Part shown: in pieces, positions 59,529-64,000 of the stretch | How the letters are laid out: each line of letters starts with the position of its first letter | Numbering within the stretch: the first letter of the stretch is position 1 | From: Tabrizicola_A sp964393035 | GTDB lineage: Bacteria > Pseudomonadota > Alphaproteobacteria > Rhodobacterales > Rhodobacteraceae | DNA: 64,000 nucleotides | NCBI GenBank assembly: GCA_964393035.1 | Contig: CAYMRX010000001.1 | Location: 310,001 to 374,000 of the forward strand | Direction of reading: 5' to 3' | Notes under the pieces: model-generated | What the model was told of the DNA's origin: nothing | Databases searched by the model: none | What the model saw: only the letters and a program-made list of their open reading frames with translations | Program-made: the position numbers and the translations under genes

Positions 59529-60665
59529 TTAGTCCTTGGCCGTGCGGCGCTTTTTCTCGACGTCATAGAACGGCAGCGCGGCCGAAACCGCCTTCATCGG
59601 GCCATGGGTGCCGCAACGCACCTCAACCTCGGTGCCGTTGTTGGCGCAATCGACCGGCAGCCGGGCAATGGCCACGACCCAATCGTTCAGGGGCGAATAC
59701 ATCGGCTGGGTGACGACGCCGATCTTCTTGCCATCCTTGAAGATCGGCGCGTTGCCCGGCACATTCTTGCCTTCGAACTTCAGGCCCGAGATCTTGAAGC
59801 GCTCCTTGCCTTGCAACCGGTAATGTTCTTCGGCGCCACGGAAACCGGTCTTGCCCTTGGTCACGGTCCAGTCAAGGCCCAGCTCCCACAGGGTGTCGCC
59901 CGGGCCTTCGTTTTCAAAGGGATACATCTCGGAATTGTCGAAGGGGAAGAAGAGAAGGTAGCTTTCCGCGCGCAGCATATCCAGTGTGGTAAAGCGGCAG
60001 GGGATGATGCCCATCGACGCGCCTTCCTCAAGGATACGGTCCCAAACCTCGCCCGCGTCCTGACCGCGCACGAAGATTTCATAGCCGCGCTCGCCGGTAT
60101 AGCCGGTGCGCGACAGGGTGATCGGCTTGCCAAAGAGCATCGCCGGCATGTGGCCCATATAGGGCAGCGCGCGGACGCCGGGGATGTGCTTTTCCAGATA
60201 ATCCACCGCCAAAGGCCCCTGCAAAGACAGGTCATGCAGGTTGTCGTCAAAGCGGATCGAGACATCGCGGCCCGTGGCGGCCATGGTCAACTGCTCATGC
60301 CCCAGACCCGAGCCATGGACGACGGTATAGCTGTTCGGCCCCATGCGGTAGATGATGCAATCGTCCACGAACTTGCCCGCGTCGTTCAGCATGCAGCCAT
60401 AAACCGACTTGCCGGGCGCGATCTTTTCGGGGTCGCGGGTGGTGGCGCGGTCGATCACATGGGAGGCGGCATGGCCGGTGATATGCACCTTTTTCAGGCC
60501 CGAGACATCCATCAGCCCCGCCTTGGTGCGGATTGCCATATATTCGGCATTCGGGTCGCCCTTGGAGTAAGACCAGGCGGTGCCCATGCCCGACCAGTCT
60601 TCAAGATTGGAGCCAAGCGCGCGGTGGCGATCGGCGAGCGTCGAAAAACGCCAGGAATTGGTCAT
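59529..60665 (-). CDS. dmmD: GcvT-like aminomethyltransferase family protein of the dmm operon
   Basis: This 378-residue protein of the GcvT/DmdA fold binds tetrahydrofolate. Blocks include RTKAGLMDVSGLKKVHITG, CMLNDAGKFVDDCIIYR, FGKPITLSRTGYTGERGYEIF and GKTGFRGAEEHYRL. In the dmm system it is proposed to trap formaldehyde released from dimethylamine as methylene-THF. GGGAGA precedes the ATG at 60665; the frame open to 60764 crosses an AT-rich promoter region and is rejected. It resembles DMSP demethylase DmdA in fold, but the operon fixes DmmD as the better name. Confidence 0.82.
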   Translation of the reverse strand: MTNSWRFSTLADRHRALGSNLEDWSGMGTAWSYSKGDPNAEYMAIRTKAGLMDVSGLKKVHITGHAASHVIDRATTRDPEKIAPGKSVYGCMLNDAGKFVDDCIIYRMGPNSYTVVHGSGLGHEQLTMAATGRDVSIRFDDNLHDLSLQGPLAVDYLEKHIPGVRALPYMGHMPAMLFGKPITLSRTGYTGERGYEIFVRGQDAGEVWDRILEEGASMGIIPCRFTTLDMLRAESYLLFFPFDNSEMYPFENEGPGDTLWELGLDWTVTKGKTGFRGAEEHYRLQGKERFKISGLKFEGKNVPGNAPIFKDGKKIGVVTQPMYSPLNDWVVAIARLPVDCANNGTEVEVRCGTHGPMKAVSAALPFYDVEKKRRTAKD

Positions 60666-60745
60666 CTGCGGTCTCCCTGAAAGGTTATGATTTTGGCCAA
60701 GTCTGTTGGGCTTCTCGCCAAAAATCAATAATGAAGTGCAAGTAT

Positions 60746-60761
60746 TTTTCTTCTGAGAAAA
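60746..60761 (-). promoter_or_regulatory. AT-rich promoter region of dmmDABC with an inverted repeat
   Basis: TTTTCT-TCTG-AGAAAA is an inverted repeat in the most AT-rich DNA of this part of the window, 81 bases before dmmD. No clear -35/-10 pair is visible. It is a possible operator. Confidence 0.35.
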
Positions 60762-60773
60762 CATATCAGCGAA

Positions 60774-60797
60774 AAGGGGCCGCGTGAGCAGCCCCTT
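60774..60797 (-). terminator. Intrinsic terminator of the APC permease gene
   Basis: AAGGGGC (60774-60780) pairs with GCCCCTT (60791-60797) around a ten-base loop; on the minus strand it follows the permease stop and ends in TTTTCGC with T-rich sequence beyond. Confidence 0.6.
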
Positions 60798-60824
60798 GCC
60801 GAAAATTTCATCTGTTAACCGATC

Positions 60825-62588
60825 TTAGGCGGGCAACACGAAGAACCAGTTGGCCCACAAGACCACCGCGGCCCCTGCCACAAGGGCAAGATAGGGCAGC
60901 ATACCAGCCTTCCTCTCGCCCAAATCGCCCTCTTTCAGGCCCAGATCATCATAAGCCTCTTTCGGGAACTTGCCGCCATCCTGCAAGTAATGGCGATACC
61001 AGAACACCGGGATGATGAAGGCCGCAAAGATCAGACCCGACCAGAGCGCGTTTTCATAGCCCCAGACCTTGGCCCCGGCGCCCAGGAAGAGGGCATTGAT
61101 GAAGGCAAGAATCGTGTTGACCCCGATCAGCCAGCTCGGCGCCTTCCACGGCCGGTCGAGATGCGCCGAATCGATGCGGTGAATCCAGCCGGCATTCAGG
61201 TTCAGGAAGTTGAACATGATGTAGCCGACGTTCGAAATCGCCAGCACATAGAAGTAGCCCGCAACGTCCGAGGCCAGCGCCAGAAGGATGACGTTGAAGG
61301 TAAAGTCGGTCCACATCGCCTTGGACGGCGCGCCGTGGCTGTTGACCGAGCCGAGGTATTTCGGCAGCCAGCCATCGCGCGAACCTTGATACAGCGTGCG
61401 CGACGAGCCTGCCATCGCGGTCATGATGGCAAGGAACAAGGCAAGGATCATCAGGATCACGAAGATCTGCGTGATGACCGGCCCGCCGCCGATCATGTTG
61501 CCCAGCGCCTCACCAACGCCGGTGCCATCCACGATCCCCGTGGCAAGCATGCCTTCCATGCCCAAGACCCCTTGGAACGAGTAGGGAATCAGGAAGAAGA
61601 ACACCGCGCAGAGAAGCCCCGAATAGAAGATCGCGCGGAAGGTGTCGCGCTTGGGGTCTTTCAGTTCCGCCGTATAGCAGACGGCGGTTTCAAAGCCGTA
61701 GGTCGACCATGCGGCGATATAAAGACCACCAAGGAACAGCGTCCAGCCGCCAATGCTCCAGTCACCATCGACGCCGGAATAGGCGGCGGTGGGGGGCAGC
61801 AGGTTGGTGACGTTCATGCTGTCGATCGCGCCAGTGAAGATCGGCACAAGACCGACCAGCAGAAGCGGGATCAGCACGATGATCGCCAGCACCTTTTGCG
61901 CCGAGGCGGTGGAGGAGATGCCGCGTTCCTGAATGAACAGGATGATGAGCATCAGGACCACACCGATCAGGAAGGTGGAGTTGAAATGCAAGGTGCCAAG
62001 GCCGGGAACGGCGATGTTGAACGCCTCATAGCCACGGAACCACGGGGTCAGGGCCGCAACGCCATCCGTGGCCGCGACGGCCTTGATGGCCTCATCGGCA
62101 GCAACGCCAGCATTGGCGGCCATATAGTCGATGACCGATTGGGTTTCGGCGGTGTAATTGGCGATATTGGCCGCAATCCAATCCACCACCTGCTGGCTTT
62201 CGGCCAAGGGGATCGGGAACAGGGCGTTCAGGATGTAACCGGCCGCAATGGCACAGCCCAAGGACAGCACGGGCGACCAGGCGAACCAGTTGCACCACAC
62301 AGACAAGGGCGCGATCAGCTTGGAATAGCGCAGCCACGCAGTCGCACCATAAACCGAGGTGCCGCCCGATTTATTGCCGAACATGCCCGCCATTTCGGCA
62401 TAGGTGAAGCTTTGCAGAAACCCCATGACCATCGAGATCATCCAGACTGCAAAGGCCAGTTTCCCGGTCGTGCCTGCAATCCCGCCGATGGAGAAAAGCA
62501 CCAGAGGCGGCACACCGGCCGCGACCCAGAAAGCCCCCTTCCAATCCAGCGCCCGGACCATCTGGCCCGAACCCGTTTCTTTCGTCAT
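60825..62588 (-). CDS. APC family permease between tmm and dmm genes
   Basis: This 587-residue integral membrane protein has the amino acid-polyamine-organocation fold, with about 12-14 hydrophobic segments. The first TM contains the glycine-rich break SIGGIAGTTGKLAF typical of APC substrate sites, and TM6 reads IAAWSTYGFETAVCYTAELKDP, with the FE pattern common in the family. A soluble insert of about 70 residues (around 130-200) separates early helices. AGGAGA lies before the ATG at 62588; upstream frame to 62783 is excluded. Location suggests transport of a methylated amine, TMAO or related amino acid. Confidence 0.85.
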   Translation of the reverse strand: MTKETGSGQMVRALDWKGAFWVAAGVPPLVLFSIGGIAGTTGKLAFAVWMISMVMGFLQSFTYAEMAGMFGNKSGGTSVYGATAWLRYSKLIAPLSVWCNWFAWSPVLSLGCAIAAGYILNALFPIPLAESQQVVDWIAANIANYTAETQSVIDYMAANAGVAADEAIKAVAATDGVAALTPWFRGYEAFNIAVPGLGTLHFNSTFLIGVVLMLIILFIQERGISSTASAQKVLAIIVLIPLLLVGLVPIFTGAIDSMNVTNLLPPTAAYSGVDGDWSIGGWTLFLGGLYIAAWSTYGFETAVCYTAELKDPKRDTFRAIFYSGLLCAVFFFLIPYSFQGVLGMEGMLATGIVDGTGVGEALGNMIGGGPVITQIFVILMILALFLAIMTAMAGSSRTLYQGSRDGWLPKYLGSVNSHGAPSKAMWTDFTFNVILLALASDVAGYFYVLAISNVGYIMFNFLNLNAGWIHRIDSAHLDRPWKAPSWLIGVNTILAFINALFLGAGAKVWGYENALWSGLIFAAFIIPVFWYRHYLQDGGKFPKEAYDDLGLKEGDLGERKAGMLPYLALVAGAAVVLWANWFFVLPA

Positions 62589-62761
62589 TTCCCTGTTCTC
62601 CTGTTGATCCGGCGGATGTTTCAGGCAGTCACCCCACCCCCTCCGCGCTTTGACTTGGTTTTGTCGCCCGGTTTCGGGCGGATGGTCCCTTTCCTGCTGC
62701 GTCTCGGCCTTGCAGGCTTTGCGCCTGCGACCGGATGCCGCAAGGAAAGCATGTGAATGCA

Positions 62762-62797
62762 CACATGGCGAGAAAAATTTCACATGGGCGAAAAAAT
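62762..62797 (-). promoter_or_regulatory. Direct repeat upstream of the permease gene, candidate regulator site
   Basis: CACATGGCGAGAAAAAT (62762-62778) and CACATGGGCGAAAAAAT (62781-62797) begin 19 bases apart, about two helical turns, as expected for a dimeric or AraC-type regulator. Confidence 0.4.
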
Positions 62798-62840
62798 GTT
62801 TCCTGAAAATTCGGCCCCGGCCTGAATTTACAACGAGAAA

Positions 62841-62867
62841 CGGCCCCCGGGTTGGCGCCGGGGGCCG
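62841..62867 (-). terminator. Intrinsic terminator of tmm
   Basis: A perfect 10-bp stem (CGGCCCCCGG at 62841-62850, CCGGGGGCCG at 62858-62867) with a seven-base loop lies 19 bases after the tmm stop; on the minus strand it is followed by TTTCTCGTTG. Confidence 0.7.
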
Positions 62868-62886
62868 TCAGGCAAGGCCGAGGGTC

Positions 62887-64000
62887 TTAGTTCTTCAGAT
62901 AGCTTTCCAGCGAATCCTCCAGCGCGTCCTTCCACGGCGTATGGTGGACAGGGGCCATGGTGCCGGTGATGACCGATTTGTAGGCATGGTTGCGGAAGGC
63001 CATGATGTCGGCCTTTTTGTGTTCCTTCCATTCAAAGAAGGCCTCGCAAGCGCCGTCAACATCGAAGGACGGATAGTCCGTCTCGGCCACCAGTTCCTTG
63101 ACGTAATCGGCCTGATAATGGATGGCGTCATGCGCATCTTGGCCCGCATCCTCGCCCGCCACCCGGTCGGCCACATCCTTGAGCATGGCTTTCTTGTCGG
63201 TCGGAACGGCAATCCGCCCCATGATCGCATCGCGCACCCACCAGGCTTGTGCGTCGAACATGTTGAAGGTGAACCACTGGTCCTGCATGCCCAGATAGAA
63301 CATCTTGGGATTGTGGGCGTAAACCACCCCTTTATAGAGGTCTGCCGTTGCCAGACGGTTCGCGGTTTTCAGCCGCAGATCGTCGGGCAGGAAGGGGAAG
63401 TGGTGCTTGTAGCCGGTGCAAAGAATGATCGCATCGACCTTCTTCGATGTGCCATCCTTGAAATAGGCGGTGTCCTCGTCCACCCGTTCCAGCGCGGGAA
63501 CCTCTTTCCAGTTGTCGGGCCAGTCAAAGCCCATCGGCGCATTGCGATAGGCCACCGTGATCGACTTCGCGCCGTATTTCCAGCACTGGCTGCCGATGTC
63601 CTCGGCGGAATAGGAGGAGCCGAGCAACAAGAGATCCTTGCCCTTGAACTCGCGCGCGTCGCGGAAGTCGTGGGCATGCAGCACGCGGCCGTTGAACTTG
63701 TCGAAGCCGGGGTATTCCGGCACGTTCGGCACCGAGAAATGGCCTGAGGCGACGATCACATGATCGAATTCCTCGTCATACATCCGGTCGGCTTTCAGAT
63801 CATGCGCGGTGACGGTGAAATTGCCCTTGGCCTCGTTGTATTTCACCATGCGGATGGTGGTGCAGAAACGGATCCAGTCGCGCACCCCGGCCTTTTTCAC
63901 CCGGCCTTCGATGTAATCCACCATGACCGCACGCGGCGGGTAGCTGGCGATCTGTTTGCCGAAATGTTCCTCAAAGGAATAGTCGGCGAATTCCAGACCT
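62887..64000 (-). CDS. tmm: Trimethylamine monooxygenase (flavin-containing), 5' end missing
   Basis: This flavin-containing monooxygenase oxidises trimethylamine to trimethylamine N-oxide. The frame runs off the window end; about 370 residues are visible and the N-terminal FAD motif is outside. Seen are SYPPRAVMVDYIEGRVKKAG, the FMO-type motif FNGRVLHAHDF (FxGxxxHxxxF), the NADPH-binding GSSYSAEDIGSQC, and ILCTGYKHHFPFL, with the C-terminus TGTMAPVHHTPWKDALEDSL. These match bacterial Tmm and not other FMO classes. The in-frame ATG at 63924 is internal, not the start. Confidence 0.95.
   Translation of the reverse strand, partial: GLEFADYSFEEHFGKQIASYPPRAVMVDYIEGRVKKAGVRDWIRFCTTIRMVKYNEAKGNFTVTAHDLKADRMYDEEFDHVIVASGHFSVPNVPEYPGFDKFNGRVLHAHDFRDAREFKGKDLLLLGSSYSAEDIGSQCWKYGAKSITVAYRNAPMGFDWPDNWKEVPALERVDEDTAYFKDGTSKKVDAIILCTGYKHHFPFLPDDLRLKTANRLATADLYKGVVYAHNPKMFYLGMQDQWFTFNMFDAQAWWVRDAIMGRIAVPTDKKAMLKDVADRVAGEDAGQDAHDAIHYQADYVKELVAETDYPSFDVDGACEAFFEWKEHKKADIMAFRNHAYKSVITGTMAPVHHTPWKDALEDSLESYLKN

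Larger units (their letters stand above)
62589..62886. other. 298-base gap between permease and tmm with terminator and operator-like repeats
   Basis: No gene is credible. On the minus strand it holds the tmm terminator, then an AT-rich part (62750-62800) with CATGTG/CACATG inverted repeat at 62750-62767 and two direct copies of a CACATGG(G)CGA...AAAAAT motif starting at 62762 and 62781, then GC-rich leader to the permease. Confidence 0.5.

Noticed and set aside
59529..60665. DMSP demethylase (dmdA)
   Set aside because: The fold is shared, but the gene is in an operon with dmmA, dmmB and dmmC, so DmmD is the better reading.
60666..60764. An N-terminal extension of the DmmD protein (33 residues)
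   Set aside because: The extension lies in AT-rich promoter DNA; GGGAGA stands just before ATG 60665 and the GcvT fold starts there.
1..64000. Prophage, transposon, tRNA or toxin-antitoxin content
   Set aside because: I looked for integrases, transposases, terminal repeats, tRNA cloverleaf-like sequence and small paired genes and saw none; a tRNAscan or IS search could still find what eyes miss.

Overview
The window is a gene-dense, GC-rich stretch with short gaps and frequent ATGA, GTGA and TGATG stop/start overlaps. Gene content points to an alphaproteobacterium of the Rhodobacterales (Rhodobacteraceae/Paracoccaceae, roseobacter-like). The evidence is an RpoH sigma factor of the RpoH2 kind, a MoeB with a membrane N-terminus, tmm plus dmmDABC for methylated amines, a carnitine 3-dehydrogenase fused to a thioesterase, and a CtrA-like box in front of comM. 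I cannot name the genus. No tRNA, rRNA, prophage, IS element or CRISPR array was seen.

Layout. 1-10 kb: the 3' end of a class II aldolase gene, a phosphodiesterase, a peptide-type ABC transporter (binding protein, two permeases, one fused double ATPase), a CocE-like hydrolase and a secreted PhoX/DUF839 protein. 10-22 kb: a quaternary-ammonium island. It holds choline-sulfatase betC, a GMC oxidoreductase, caiD, an ADP-forming acyl-CoA ligase, an acyl-CoA dehydrogenase, an SDR, the carnitine dehydrogenase/thioesterase fusion and a dehydrocarnitine cleavage enzyme, with a divergent GlxA/AraC-type regulator. Read together, these could take gamma-butyrobetaine to carnitine and carnitine to glycine betaine. 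22-27 kb: an M3 peptidase, an amino-acid-type binding protein and permease without an ATPase, and a DODA-type dioxygenase.

27-50 kb is largely housekeeping: AI-2E family transporter, moeB-dut-coaBC, rpoH, cobU and a CobC-like phosphatase, a GST with a Cys-rich tail, comM, gshB-yraN-rsmI with a divergent LpoA-like lipoprotein, glnD-murJ, a rhomboid-like protein lacking catalytic residues, trpS, ilvE, a universal stress protein, a NifU-like protein, tsaB and rimI. 50-56 kb is a nucleoside ABC transporter (BMP-type) followed by purine nucleoside phosphorylase.

56-64 kb is a methylated-amine island on the minus strand: tmm (cut by the window end), an APC-family permease, dmmDABC and a GlxA/AraC-type regulator. 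Terminators after tmm and after the permease split it into three transcription units. The two ends of the window join biologically: carnitine and choline derivatives yield betaine, while trimethylamine and dimethylamine are oxidised by Tmm and Dmm.

The intergenic DNA carries two families of dispersed hairpin elements. One has two copies with compensatory base changes (379-441 and 36896-36959). The other is a GGATATTT/GAGTATTT element, often present as inverted pairs between convergent genes.
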